The notes: a model not told the origin generated them from the sequence alone. A DNA stretch of 64,000 nucleotides from Charina bottae (GCA_023362775.1 JALMGJ010000001.1:90460501-90524500), one strand, 5' to 3'. Counted from the stretch's first letter, positions 34,083-46,760 are shown. Translations and numbers: made by a program.

Positions 34083-34850
34083 ACAGGATTATAGAGCTGG
34101 ACAGATCCGGTGAAGTCATGAAGCCCAATACCCTGCTCAGTGCAGGAATCCAGATTAAAACACCCCTGCAAGTTGGCTTTCCAACCATTGCTTGAACAGA
34201 TCCAGTAAAGGGGAGCTCACCACCTCTGTCCATTCCAACAGGGAAGGTTGCAGAGAAGGTAGCTGGGCTGCAGCTTCACCACTGGATATAGGGCTGAGCA
34301 TAGTAGAATAAACTCTGTTTCCATCCATGCAGCCTGAAATTGTGTTTGCTTCTTTGGCAGCTCATTCGCTTTGCTGACTCCCATTCAGTCTGTGATTTGC
34401 TACAATTCTAATAACTTTTTCACGGATACTATCACCAAGCTAGGTTTCCTGTACCCTGAATTCTTTTTTAAATGAAGAACTTTGTATTTGTCTCTATTAA
34501 ATTTCATTCTGGTATTTTTAGCGAACTTATCTAATTTAGAAAGATATTTCTGAATGTTATTTTTGTTTCAGGGTATTAGCTATTCCACCCAAACGTCTGC
34601 AAATTCAGTAAGCATTCTCTTGAGTTCTTCTCAAGTCATGAAGAAATGTTGAAGAGTTAAAGATAATTTTATCTTTGTTTCAAACTTAATACAATTCTTA
34701 TAAAAAAAGAAAAAGAAATGTTGAAGAGTACCAGGCCCAGATCTGAATCCCATGGCATCATACTTTACCTTGCTCCAGTCTGATGAATAACAGATTATTA
34801 TTCTTTAAATAAATTTTTCAGCTAGCTATAGATCCACTAAATAGATATAC
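34083..34850 (-). repeat. CR1 LINE 3' part, antisense, old
   Basis: Begins CAGGATTATAGAGCTGGACA, similar to the classic antisense CR1 start AGAATCATAGAGTTGGAAGG; it continues with phrases shared by amniote CR1 3' ends up to a GTCTGATGAATAACAG phrase. Non-coding, strongly diverged. Confidence 0.6.
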
Positions 34851-34853
34851 CAT

Positions 34854-35158
34854 CCTCCCAGAGGTGAGGCAAGCCCCCTTTCTCCTGACCTTCTGGAAAA
34901 AGTTGAAGACCTGGCTTTGCCATCTCGCTTGGGGCGGGAAGGGGAGTGGTCATTCTTGGGGATGGCTGGTGAACTGATTTAGAACTTTTTACTGCCATCT
35001 GGATTCTATTTTATATTTATAGTTTGTATTTATATTTATATTTTATGTTTTAATTGTGGTTTTATTGTATTTTAATTTTTTAGTTTTATTGCAAACCACC
35101 CAGAGTCCCTCTTTCGGGGGGAGATGGGCGGTGGCAAAATTTGATAAATAAATAAATA
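34854..35158 (+). repeat. CR1 LINE 3' end, sense
   Basis: The end of ORF2 is readable (LPPEVRQAP- and KTWLCHLAWG-like phrases; the same peptide occurs in the CR1 at 41259-41666), then a 3' UTR with CACCCAGAGTCCC, GGAGATGGGCGG and an AATAAATAAATA tail. Confidence 0.82.
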
Positions 35159-37311
35159 GCTTGCAAATCAGAATGTTTTATACTTTATCAAGTGCTTTGG
35201 TTAGTCAAGATATATTACGTCCACAGCATTCCCACAATCTATTAAAGATGTTACTTATCAAAAATGAAATAAAATTAGTCTGACGATCTTGCTCATGACA
35301 AATCTGTCACTGAATTGTTTCCAGGGTGCTTACAGATCAATCCATTTTATGATACAAGGCATCAATCATCTCAGTTATCAAGGTTGACTGACATCTCTAA
35401 TTTCCTTCTGGAGATAGGAAAAACATTTGCCCTCCTCAAATGTTGGTACTTCACCTGTGATCCAGTATTTGTTAAAATTATTTAGTCCTTCATTCTTTGA
35501 AATGTATATGTAATCTCATCTTTCTATGATCAAAATTTACAGGAGGTGGACAATTCTGCAGAGCCTTTGTATGGATTGTATTTCTACCCTTTCAAATGGA
35601 CACTGGAGAGAGAATGAGACATGATAGAACTGTCTTCTAAAGAGATCTCCTGTTATGCCTTTTCTGGCTTGCCAGCTTTTGATCAGCACATATCTAAAAC
35701 TGTACTTCATGCACATCAGTCATCGCTGGCAACCTTTCTGCAGGTGAGCTGGGTGAGCAAGATATAGCAGAGACTGGAGACATCTTTCCGGGTGGTGACC
35801 ACCCATGTACTCTGCTAGCCATACTGTATTGCTCTCTTTGGTACTAGGCTACAAAAATAAAATATTATTATGGAAGACACCATTACACCAATCAATTTAA
35901 TATTTTTTTTAATCCCCCAGGTCATTTGGCTGCTTTTTATTTGCTGCTTTTATATTATTGTCAATGCTTCTTTTAGTAATGGACTCACCTACTGAGTGCT
36001 AAGTGGGTTGTGTGCTTAAGAGATAGAGGAGGAGACATTAGGCTGCTGAGAGGAATTCCCGGCTTTGCAGGGTTAGGTCTCTGAGAATCATAAATTGTCT
36101 CCTGATCACCCAAAGAGAATGAGAACTGAGCATGCTCCCTGGCCAGAGAATGCTGGAAGAAAAAAGAACAAAAGAAAATGCAGGTGAAGAAGAGTCTGGA
36201 GGAGAGCAGGGCTGACTGACTGGTAGTCACACCTTCTAAACAGAAGCATGTCACATACAAGCAATCTTTTGTAGCAGGTTTAGACTTGCTTCTGTTAGGC
36301 ATTTTATGCAGGTGATTTTATTATTACATTTCACTCTGTCAACTGAGCATTTTTATTTCAAGGGTGGGAATTATAAACAGATATAAAAATAACATGACAT
36401 TAATTTGAGTCCTGTGTCATTCATACATTTGCAACATAATCCAAACTTTGGAAGGATCACTGTCCTGCAGTTAAGATTGGCCAGCAGGCTGCTCAGTAAA
36501 CAAAGGGGAATAGTAGATAATATTCAGCAATGGCGGGTTCCTAGCAGATGCCCTCTGCATTTCTTGTCACCGGCCTTTACCCTCAATCTGCTCCTCTGTA
36601 CTTTAATTAGCTGGATCTATGGAGACAGATCACGGTCAATTACTCAAGTTAGATATAAGTGGTGACCTTGTATGCATATGTATGCTTTGTGAAGCAATAT
36701 TTGGTGTGCTTCCACTTCTTATTGCAGGCACAGGCTTGTCATCTGATGGAGAACTTTTTAAAGAGACAGACAGCACCTCTGGAAGTGGAAGGGGAAAGCC
36801 AGTGCAGTTTGGAGTGGGAAATACTAAACTGTCTGCACAGAGTGCTGAAGAATTTGGCCCTGGTTCAGCCATTGGTCCTTGAAATATTCAGGAATACAGA
36901 AAGGAAGATTTTAGTTTCCTTACAATAGTTTTCTCAATGTGTCCCTTCCAAGTGTGCTGAATTGCAGTTACAGACAGCACTGAAGGCACAAACCTGGAGA
37001 AAGGTGGTTTAGGATCTTTGCTATACCTCCAACTTTGTCTTCCCAACAAGACCTTTTTCCCTTGCTTGGATGAAACATGCTGCATCTGGAAGATCTGGTC
37101 TTTCCCAGCATTGCTATAATCCTTGGCCAACCACTTGCTCTCATTATCTGCCTCAGCTTTCTTGCTCCATGTAGACTTGGAATAGATTGAGAAAACATAG
37201 TCAAGTTTGTTTAAGAGCTTTGCCCATGAAAGCATTATGCAGATATGGTAAAATGGGCAGTTGTGTGGGGAACTGAAAGGGCAAAAACCATGGAAGAGCA
37301 TTCAAGAGTAT
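35159..37311. other. No confident gene; one strong acceptor-like site
   Basis: Mostly featureless. At 36727 a good acceptor (GCTTCCACTTCTTATTGCAG) precedes frames open to 36882 and 36928, discussed as a candidate exon in the findings. Confidence 0.4.
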
Positions 37312-37334
37312 GTGGGCCGCCCATTTGCACAGGG

Positions 37335-37592
37335 TCTCCTCCGCGTGACGGAGTGAGCTCCTGCACTCGCCCCAGCTCTTGCCAACCTAGCAATTCGAAA
37401 GCATGCAAATGCAAGTAGATGAATAGGTACCACTTTGGTGGGTAGGTAACAGCGTTCCTCGTGCGTCATGCCGGCCACATGACCGTGGAAGCATCTTCGG
37501 ACAACGCTGGCTCTTCGGCTAACAAACGGAGATGAGCACCGGCCCCTAGAGTTGGACACGACTGCACAAATGTGCAGGGGGAACCTTTACCT
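37335..37592 (+). repeat. tRNA-SINE without head
   Basis: Sense copy of the 12021 family beginning within the body (GCGTGACGGAGTGAGCTCC) and ending GGGGGAACCTTTACC; the tRNA head is absent. Confidence 0.88.
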
Positions 37593-38125
37593 CCTCAACC
37601 CAAGTATGAAAATGGGCAGAATGTGACTGTTGACTGGCTGCAGTCATATGCACCCTTAAAGTCCACTGCATTGTAATCATTAATGTCAATGTCTCTTACT
37701 GTCAAATAAATCTGACAGCAGGAATCAGTGCTATACTTTGTAGCTCCCATTGTAAGTCCCATTGAATATACTGGAAACTTACATTGGGGAAATGCCACTC
37801 ATTCATATAATATGTTTAACCAGATCAGTTAAAAGCCTAGTAGCTAAATTTGCATAACATGTTAAGTTTGCTTAATGTAAGCCTCAATACATTTTTATAA
37901 CATAGCAAGTTGTGTGAATCCAACCTGTTTGTTTATATTCAATGTACTGAGAACTAGCTTAAAATGCAGGTTAATACAGTAAGCAGATTTAAGTGTTTTG
38001 TGTGACTGCACCCAATGGTGCTTTCTTTTGAGCTGACATATAGAGGATTGATCAACATTAAGAAAATAGAGTGGATTGGCATTACACTTCATAAATATAT
38101 ATATATTGAAAAGTATTATCAGGCT

Positions 38126-38130
<5 letters not shown>

Positions 38131-38185
<55 letters not shown>

Positions 38186-38206
38186 TTTGTATGTGTGTGT
38201 GTATAG
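38131..38206. repeat. Compound (CT)n(GT)n microsatellite
   Basis: About 19 CT units followed directly by about 17 GT units with few interruptions. Confidence 0.95.
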
Positions 38207-38484
38207 TCTATTATTATTGCCTAGATTAACTCTGAATAAATATGGATAGAATCACACTGTTGGTCTATATAAAATAAATTGCCAGTGAGAAGAAACACAG
38301 ATAGGAGAACTATGAAGGACAGAGTTTCTGGCCAGCAGCCCTGAAATCCTGAGTTACGTGGACTAGTCTGTTATAGTACAAAGTAGTGTTTCACATTGTG
38401 GAGAAGAAGAAATAACAGGAACATTAGGGGAAAGTGATAATGTATTGCTGCAGTTCTTGATTTTAAGAGAACTAAAGATGAGTG

Positions 38485-38721
38485 TGAGAGCCAGTTTGGT
38501 GCAGGGGTTAAGGCACCAAGCTAGAAACCAGGAGACTGTGAGTTCTAGTCCTGCCTTAGGCACAAAGCCAGCTGGGTGACCTTGGGCCAGTCATTCTCTC
38601 TCAGCCCTAAGAAACAAGCAATGGCAAGCCACTTCTGAAATCTTGCCAAGAAAACTGCAAGGACTTGTCCAGGCAGTCACCAGGAGTCAACCCTGACTCG
38701 AAGGCACACACACAAAAAAAG
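38485..38721 (+). repeat. Sauria-type SINE (tRNA head, BovB-like tail)
   Basis: GAGAGCCAGTTTGGTGCAGG head, GAGTTCTAGTCCTGCC B box, body GTGACCTTGGGCCAGTCATT, tail CAGGAGTCAACCCTGACTCG and a CA/A-rich end. The flanks share GAGTGT. Confidence 0.85.
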
Positions 38722-38851
38722 AGTGTAGGGACAGATTGTCATGGAGAAAATCTATTTATGTGGTCGTAAAGAGTTGACACTGACTTGATGGCACATCATC
38801 AATTAATCAAAGATAAATGTAGCCAAATATAGTTTGGGTTTCAAACTACTG

Positions 38852-38922
38852 GCTGGGGAATTCTGGGAGTTGAAGTCCACACATCTTAAAGTTGCCAGCT
38901 TTGAAAAACAGTGCTTTAGAGG
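38852..38922. repeat. Remnant of the palindromic hAT MITE
   Basis: Right arm only: GGCTGGGGAATTCTGGGAGT to AAAACAGTGCTTTA. Confidence 0.8.
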
Positions 38923-39109
38923 ATAGAAACAAAATTCAAAATAATCTTGATAAGATATAGAAATGGCTGAAAATAATAGAATTAATAGAGAAAATAATGT
39001 ACTAATACAGAATGAGGGATACCTGGCTTGGCAAAGTTTATGAGAAAGATCTTGGAACTGTAGTTGATGAGTATGAGTTAGCAATATGATATGGCTGCCA
39101 AAAGTCACA

Positions 39110-39712
39110 TGCAATTTTAAATGGTATCATCACAAGTATCATTTCCATACTGGGAAGCAATCTTTCCATTTGATCACAAAACAAATATGTCCACTTCTGG
39201 GCACTGCACTTTAAGAATTATTCAGACCAACTAGTACAATGCAGTGAAGAGCAATGAAGGTAATCAGGGGATTAGAAATTAAGTCTTATGAGGAGAGATT
39301 GAAAGAAAAGAGAAGTGGGATATGATATCTATTTATTTCACTTGAAATATTACTGACTACCAAATGCACCTGGTCGTTTGCAATAAAACAATTATACAGT
39401 ACCTCTTTGCAAGTATCTGAAAGGATGTGATGCAGAATAAGGTTGACGCTGGTTCTCGATCATCCCAGAGTGCCTGGCATAAAATAATGGATTCCAAATT
39501 ACCAGTAGGCAGTTTCCAATATAATGTTAGAAGAACTTCCAAATAGAAATAATACAATAGTTTGACAGTAGAACAAGTGACCAAGGGAAATGTTAATAAA
39601 TGAAGCACAGGGTAAAAAGCCATTTATGGGGGAAGCTTAAATTTGGATTCCAGCAGAGGGCTGAACTCAATGGCCTCTGTGTTCCCTTCCAATTCTGTGA
39701 TTCTGCTTGTAT
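39110..39712 (+). repeat. CR1 LINE 3' part, sense, interrupted
   Basis: Contains GTCCACTTCTGGGCACTGCA, TATGAGGAGAGATTGAAAGA and, at its end, GGCTGAACTCAATGGCCTCTG with TCTGTGATTCTG, the typical order of an amniote CR1 3' end. The middle (39330-39650) is not recognised and may be a later insertion. Confidence 0.65.
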
Positions 39713-41070
39713 GTCAAACCTGGAAGGCAGGGAGGTACCTACTGTATTCTTCAGACATGAATTACCCATCATAGGTTTGCTAAAAATACACAGTTATGTG
39801 CAAAGCTATCTGTGGCCTTTTGAAAAGCTTCATCTGGCCCAAACAGACCTGTACTTACTCTGAGCAAAAGTTCTTTTATGAGATATATTTTGTACCTATT
39901 GCCAACTGCATGCCAAAGGTTTTGGCAATGGAAAACCTGAATGGGGTTTAAATTCCAAACTTTTATCAACCATTGAGTTGTAAATGAAGAAATATCTGAT
40001 AAAGGTATTCAATAAAACAGCAAGTTGGGGAATCTTTGAGATACGTTACTGCAGGTGCTGGAAACATGTTGTAGCCCTGCCATGCAGACAGAGATGGTAA
40101 GGATGCCCTGACTTAATCTGCTGCCCTAAAGATATGTTGGGCCTGCACTTTCCAGAAAAATCCAAGAATCAGTGGGGCTTCTCCCGCCCTTCTCTGAATG
40201 CAGTATATCTGTGTGTGTGCACATGAGTACATGTGGTTCTTCTCTCCAAGACAAGATTCTTTGTTTTGAAAGAGCAGCTTTCATAGGCAATTTCAGAACA
40301 AGAGGATGTCTTGTTACTGTTTTTCAGATAACGAAGGAAGAGGATGGAAAATGAAAGCAGGGAAACAAATAGGGAGGGTGATATGCGATCAACAACTTGA
40401 AAAATATAACTTTGGTACTGACATTGAAGAAGGCTCTGAAAACAGCATTCCTCAACCTGGTCTCCTTCATATGTACTGAATGCAATGCTGGGTTGCAAAC
40501 TAGTTGTGCATAAGTATATTATTCAATAATACAGCATATCTGGAAACCTACTCTACCTATAAAGTCCCTCAGTTCATCGTCCAGCGTCATAAGATAAAAC
40601 TGAAAAGACTCATCCGAAACCCTGCAGAATCCACAAGCTCACAGCTTTTGGAGGGCTAAGTTGTAATTTTTCCGGTTCTGTACCGGTTTCATTTGAAACC
40701 AGAGGACAGCTGGATTTTAACCATTATTTTGGGCAACAGTTTGTATTTCTATTGGCATTCTTCTTCCTTCACCACATCTCCCAGTCCTAGGCATAGTCCA
40801 GTGCAGTCTAGCTATGCTAAATATAGGTGTCCACAGGTGGGCCAAGGTGGTCAAATGCTGAAAGGTGACATGGTGATGCAAACTTCACCCCTTACATACT
40901 TGCATGTAACATCATGACATATATTTCATAATCTTGGTGTTGCTGTGGCTAGGAATGGGTGCCTATGATGCTAAGGAACAACTACAGGTAATCTGATCGA
41001 TATCTTACCTTACTCATTCTAATAAGTTCCTAGTCAGTTTCAAATCCTTGTTTTTTTAAAAAGTGCTTGA
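39713..41070. other. No gene or repeat recognised
   Basis: Non-coding sequence. A pyrimidine-rich acceptor at 40326-40327 is followed by nine open codons and TGA; considered under candidate last exons. Confidence 0.4.
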
Positions 41071-42893
41071 TTTTATTTATTTATTTATTTATTTATTTAT
41101 TTTTCAGATTTATTCCCCGCCCATCTCCCATGCAAGGGACTCTGGGCGGGTTACAACCAATACAATTTAAAAACTATACAAAAATATCTAAAAAACACAA
41201 CAAAAAATAAATACAATAAAATCCAAGATGGATTAAAACCCGCAGATAGATCACGGAGCTACGGGGCGAGCCAACCCCAGGAGGCACTACTACCTCCGTC
41301 GTCCCAGGCCAGGTAGCAGAGCCAGGTCTTAAGGGCCTTCCGAAAGGCCAGGAGGGAGGGGGCCAGTCTCTCCTCCGGGGGCAAGATATTCCATAAGGCG
41401 GGCGCTATCGCAGAGAAGGCACGCCTCCTGGACCCCGCTAGATGGAATTCTCTTGTTGAGGGGGTCCGAAGCATGCCCTCTCTGCATGCACGGGTGGGAC
41501 GGGCCGATGTTATCGGGACGAGACGGTCCCTCAGGTACCCTGGTCCTATGCCATGTAGGGCTTTAAAGGTAATCACCAACACCTTGAATTGGACCCGGAA
41601 GCAAACTGGCACCCAATGCAGCTCGCGTAGCAGAGGTGTCACATGTGCTGATCTCCTGGCACCCATAACTGCTCACGCCGCTGCATTCTGCACCAGCTGA
41701 AGCTTCCGGATACTCTTCAAGGGTAGCCCCATGTAGAGCGCATTACAATAGTCTATACGGGAGATGACAAGGGCGTGAGTGACTGTTCGGAGGGCCTCCT
41801 GATCCAGGAAAGGGCGTAACTGGCGCACAACTCGAAGCTGTGCAAAGGCCCTCCTGGCCACGACTGCCACCTGCTCTTCAAGCAGGAGTTGCGAGTCCAG
41901 GAGGACCCCCAGATTCCGCACTGGATCCGAGTGGGGTAGTGCAACCCCACCCAGAACCAAAGATGACAACTTCCCGGATCCAGGAGGGCCATCAATCCAC
42001 AGCCACTCCGTCTTACCAGGGTTCAGTTGAAGCCTGTTGTTCCCCATCCAGACCCCCACAGCCTCCAGGCACTGAGATAAGGCATTGACCGCATCACTTA
42101 CTTCACCCAGGATGGAGATGTATAACTGGGTATCATCAGCATATTGGTGATACCTCATCCCGTGGTGACGGATGATCTCACCCAGCGGCTTCATGTAGGT
42201 GTTGAATAGGAGAGGAGAGAGAACTGACCCCTGAGGCACCCCACAAGTCAGGGGTCTCGGGTCAGCTCTCTCCTCCCCTATCAACACCGACTGGGAACGG
42301 CCCTGGAGGAAGGAGGCAAACCAGCGCAAAACCACGCTGCCCATCCCCAACTCCTCGAGCCACCCCAAAAGTATACCGTGGTCGATGGTATCGAAGGCCG
42401 CTGAGAGATCTAAGAGAGCAAGGATGGATGCACTCCCTCCATCCCGCTCTCGCCAGAGATCATCCATGCGGTCTCTGTCCCATATCCCGGCCTGAAACCT
42501 GACTGGAAGGGGTCCAGATAATCCGTTTCCTCCAGAATCCTCTGGAGTTGCAACGCCACCACCTTCTCAACCACCTTTCCCAAAAAGGGGAGGTGGGAGA
42601 CTGGGCGAAAATTGCCCAGGATGGTAGGGTCCAGGGATGGTTTCTTGAGGAGGGGGTGCACCAGCGCCTCCTTAAAGGCAGCCGGGAACACCCCCTCACT
42701 CAGGGACGAATTTATAATCGCCTGGACCCAGCCACATGTCACCTCACTAGCTGATTTTACCAGCCAGGAGGGACATGGGTCAAGTTGGCATGTGGTGGCA
42801 TTTACAGTCCGGAGGATCCTGTCTACTTCATCAGGCCCAACAGGATCAAACTGCTCCCAGATAACATGGTAAGTACGAGCCTCTGGCATCTCC
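41071..42893 (-). mobile_element. CR1 LINE, 5'-truncated, antisense
   Basis: The best preserved CR1 of the window: (TTTA)n tail at 41071-41102, 3' UTR with CGCCCATCTCCCATG and GACTCTGGGCGGG, then most of ORF2. It matches the copies at 22380, 34854 and 49305. No clear target duplication. Confidence 0.92.
41259..42889 (-). pseudogene. CR1 ORF2 reverse transcriptase, disrupted
   Basis: Reverse-transcriptase frame of a CR1-clade LINE, lacking the endonuclease. Motifs in order: NFRPVSHLPFLGKVVEK, DLSAAFDTIDH, GVPQGSVLSPLLFN, the YADD box at 42132-42143, and the C-terminal LRELHWVPV-containing domain. Two lesions break it: a frameshift near 42455-42470 (just before DDLWRERD) and a TGA at 41673-41675 that most likely was CGA. 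With only these two changes it is a fairly recent, dead copy. Confidence 0.92.
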
Positions 42894-44189
42894 CCAGATC
42901 TTGTCAGATCTTTATTTTCCCTGCTTATATAAGCAGCCAGTCACGAACACCTGCCGAACCTTATCCCCCACCTTCTGGATTCAAACAAGACATGACTCTC
43001 CCTACACCACACAGGTAGTAAAGGCTGTACTCTACAGCCTACAACCATGGTTGGAACTATTATAAGAAGCATCTGGTTGTAAAAAGGTCTCCATGCTATG
43101 GCCTTCTGTATCACAGCTAGCAGAAGCTTTTTAAAGCAAGCGGGAAAGTGTGCCTTCAGTAGAATAACAACTGCTTATTTTTTTCCGTCCAAGGGCAAAA
43201 CAAGTGCATGCATCATGTTCTAAAAATGTGTGTGGAGTGGGGATTTTCTAGCAATTTATTTTCTTTGTTTATCTTGGTAGAATGTTTACTGAAGATGGGA
43301 AGATGAATTTTAGTCTCGTTTTCCCCCCCCCCACTCCATATGAATCTGTTAATTATTCTTTGCAAAAAAAAATATCTGCAAACTTTTTTCTGAAATTGGT
43401 ATCGGGGCCATATGAAATAAAAAGTTCATTTAGATTTAGCTATATTTCCTTTCCTTATTCAGGCCTTTCTTTTATTTGGATTACTGTTTTTTTGTCCCTC
43501 CTTTTGCATTTTGCTGCTTAACCCAAAAGGAGAGTAGCATGATGAGTATGTATGCATGCATGTAGCTTCTTTTGTGTAGAGTGGAGGAAAGAGTTTTTGT
43601 TACTCCAGGGACTGCAACTTAGGGGGCAGGAGTCTGCTCCTGGAGTCCTTTTTAAAACTTTCCTATTATTCAGCTGGAGAGAGAAATGAAGTCCACGTCT
43701 CTTAAAGTTGCCAAGGTTGAGGAACACAGATCTAGAGGGCGGAAATGGTGGAGAAACTGCTATGTCTAGATGTTCCAGGGGTGTGAGTCAGTGTAAAACA
43801 GTTTCCTGTGTTTCTAACTGTCCTGAGGGCTGCATTTTTCTTGCACCCATTTTAAGGATTCTTATCAGAAAGCACTAGTTAGCCACAGAATTCCTTAAAG
43901 TGAGCTTGAGGTCATAGCTCAGTGGCAAAGCACATACTTTGTATTCTGAGCATCCCAGCTATAATTCCCAGGATCTCCAGGTACGATTGGGAAAAAGCCT
44001 ACCTATATCCTGAAGAACTCCTTCCAGTCCATTTTGACAGTATGGAAATCCACAGGACAATCTACAGGACCATCTACTCCCAGTAGTATCTGCCTGTCCA
44101 CTAAAAATCAGGTAGATCTCCATGACCCTTCACCAGGGAATGTCATTGCCAAGGATGATCATGGAAGAAAGTTTTCCCAATTGCTGTGT
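42894..44189. other. No gene recognised
   Basis: AT-rich, non-coding; a C run at 43323-43333 and a short hAT MITE arm at 43690-43733 (CACGTCTCTTAAAGTTGCCA) are the only identifiable parts. Confidence 0.45.
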
Positions 44190-44274
44190 CCCTTCAATGG
44201 AACAGCATCCCCCCAGATATCTGAGTGGCCACTTCCCTACTAATTTTCTGGAAGGCCATTAAAAAGAGACTATA

Positions 44275-44313
<39 letters not shown>

Positions 44314-44450
44314 TTATGCTATTATTGATTTGCTTTGAGTTTTATTTTGTATTGTTTGTAATCTAACCTAAGTAGAATGGGAGCTATGCTGCTCAGTTAT
44401 TTGTGATTGGAATGGCCTATAAGCCAGTAAAATAAATAAAATATTAAACT
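44190..44450 (+). repeat. CR1-like LINE 3' end with (ATT)n
   Basis: Decayed ORF2 end (WNSIPPDI- and FWKAIKKRLYF-like peptides), then an ATT trinucleotide run (44280-44313), and an AAATAAATAAAA end. Confidence 0.6.
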
Positions 44451-45354
44451 AGATAAACAGTCTGTCACTTTGTTCCCACAACATGCTGAACCAGGTCAGT
44501 TCAAGACCTAGCAGCTGCATTTGCATAATGTGCCAAGCTTAGTTAGGCTTTTTGTGGATTAGCAAACCCAGTCTGTTTTTTTAGTTTATCACTCAATGTA
44601 ATGTGCAAGCCCAGAAGGTGGGTTAATTCAGTTACTAAGATAAGAATGTTGTATGGACACAGTTAGTTATGGCAACTTCTTATGCTCCTTCAGACTGCTC
44701 AAATATCCACCATGGGGTACAATTTTTCATCTGCTGATTTAGAAAGCCAGCCCAGTTGCCAGTTGGGAACGCTTCTGAATTTCTACAGAAGCTACTATTA
44801 GGAGCCACTGAGCTACACAATCAGGACCTGTTGATTCTGTGTGTGGTGCTGCATGTTTTGAGCTTTCAGGGCCACAACTTGGACTTAAGTAACTTCCAAT
44901 CGAAGAGAATAAATAACTTCTTGATAACAACATTCCACAAAGTTCTGAAACAGCCCTGCCCTACCTAGGTTGGTTATTGGGCCCTCCAAGACAGAAAACA
45001 TTATAAAGGCATCTTGTTTGAGTTGGGATTGTACTTGAGCAACAATCATCTTTTTTGGTCAGCTTTGTTTCCATGCATTTCTTGGCTCAGCTTCCCTGGC
45101 TCAGCTTCCCAACTCTGTGCTGACAGCTCTCTACAGCTCAGCCTTGACACCATCTTAAAAAAAAATAAGAGAACTATTTTCTGTGGAGGCTTCGAAATAA
45201 TGAAAAGGATCCTCATCTTTTCTTTGCATGATTTGCTGACCTTGAATAGCTGTATTTGCAAAACCACCAGGACTATTGTCAATCTTTCTGATGAATTTGA
45301 GGATATGGATAATCTTGCCCATAAAACCTCCTACTTTTCATACTACTTTGTAGA

Positions 45355-45425
45355 GCAGCCTTTTTCAATCTGATGCTCTCCAGATGGTTTGGAACTGCAA
45401 TTCCCAGAATTCCCATCTGTTGTGA
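45355..45425. repeat. hAT-like MITE remnant
   Basis: CAGCCTTTTTCAATCTGATG followed by GGAACTGCAATTCCCAGAAT, a common end of hAT-type short elements; the second end is lost. Confidence 0.5.
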
Positions 45426-45507
45426 ATGCAGTTTCCTTGCCAGGTGGCAGAACCTTGACATTCCCAATAAATATCCCCTCATGCAGAATGCAGACAATTT
45501 CATTACA

Positions 45508-45664
45508 CGGCATGGTGGCTCAGCAGGTAAGACGCCAGGCTTGTCAATCAGAAGATTGCAAGTTCGGAGGTTCGAATCCCTAGTCCCGCTAACAAACGGA
45601 GATGAGCACCGGCCCCTAGTCAGACATGACTGCACAAATGTGCGGGGGAACCTTTACTTTTACA
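45508..45664 (+). repeat. tRNA-SINE with internal deletion
   Basis: Head (GGTGGCTCAGCAGGTAAGAC, GGTTCGAATCCCTAG) is joined directly at 'CCCG|CTAACAAACGG' to the tail; about 170 bp of the body seen in 57652-57988 are missing. Head and tail are both intact. Confidence 0.9.
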
Positions 45665-46009
45665 TGTAGGCACAGACATATCCCTTCCTAGCTGGAGGCA
45701 GAAAACGTGAGTCCTTCTAAGAACAACGGCAGGACCACAGGATGTAATCCAGGAAGAAACTGGGAATGAAGGTTGGGAAAAACATGGAGCTAAGATTCCC
45801 TCACATCCTCAGATAAAAGTCTGGAATCTCCAGGAAAAGGGAAATCCTGGAAGGGAAGCAGATTATTCTTTTGTTTAGAAAGTGTGCTATTTTTGGAAGA
45901 AATAGATAATTGTTCTAGCCAGAAGTTGCATTAGGTCTTTAATTTCTCTTTTATTGTGCTTGTCAAGATTCATTGTCTTTATTTCTATACAAATTAGGAA
46001 ATTCTGTTT

Positions 46010-46760
46010 TATGTGGCCCTTGAATCATACTTCAAAGAATCATAAATTGGAAAGGATCATACTGGACATCTGGTCCAAACTCCTGCTCGGTGAGGATGTA
46101 TTAGAGCATTTCTGATAGCTGATTGTGTAGCCTCTGTCTGAGGACCTCTCGCAAGGCAGAACTCATCACTTAATGTTGCAGCCTGTTTCATTGCCTCACA
46201 GCTTATACAATCAGGACGTTCCTCCTCTTGTCTAGTCTGAACTCCCTTCTTCGTAATTTTTACCCATTAGTTCTGGTCTTGCCCTCCTAATACTGTTGAA
46301 GAATTATCAGTCCACTCCTTCCTCTCTGTGACAGACCTTCATACTGTATATTTGAAGACTATCATATTAAGACTACCATCTTAGTTTTGTTGTTGTTGTT
46401 CGTGACCTCATGGACCATAGCACGCCAGGCCTTCCTGTCCTCCACTGTCTCTCGGAGTTTACTCAAATTCATGTTCATTGCATCGGTGATGCTATCTAAC
46501 CATCTCATCCTCTGCCGTCCCCTTCTCCTTTTGCCTTCAGTCTTTCCCAGCATCAGGGTCTTTTCCAGTGAGTCCTCTCTTCGCATTAGGTGGCCAAAGC
46601 ATTTGAGCTTCAGCTCCCTCCTCTGAACTTGATTCAAATTCTCCCTGACCTTTTTGAATTGTTAGCATGATATTCCAAGTTGTGTCTAACCAGGGCAGAG
46701 TACAGCGGCATACTCCTGAAAATCTAGTATTTTTTTCTCTTTAAAAGTCATCTTGTGGTA
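46010..46760 (-). repeat. CR1 LINE 3' part, antisense, split by a BovB piece
   Basis: Left part starts AGAATCATAAATTGGAAAGG, the classic antisense CR1 end; right part (46640-46760) continues CTCCCTGACCTTTTTGAATT and GTCTAACCAGGGCAGAGTAC. The BovB fragment at 46387-46640 lies between them. Confidence 0.7.
46387..46640 (-). mobile_element. BovB-type LINE 3' fragment, distinct subfamily
   Basis: The - strand encodes FGHLMRREDSLEKTLMLGK, RRRGRQRMRWLDSITDAM and LRETVEDRKAWRAMVHEV in one open frame of about 80 codons. This C-terminus is closer to the mammalian BovB type (WLD.ITD.M...LSKLRE) than to the subfamily at 2157 and 47745 (RARWMDDILEVTD). Confidence 0.85.

Noticed and set aside
41473..42872. 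+ strand open frames over the CR1
   Set aside because: Shadows of the antisense CR1 ORF2.
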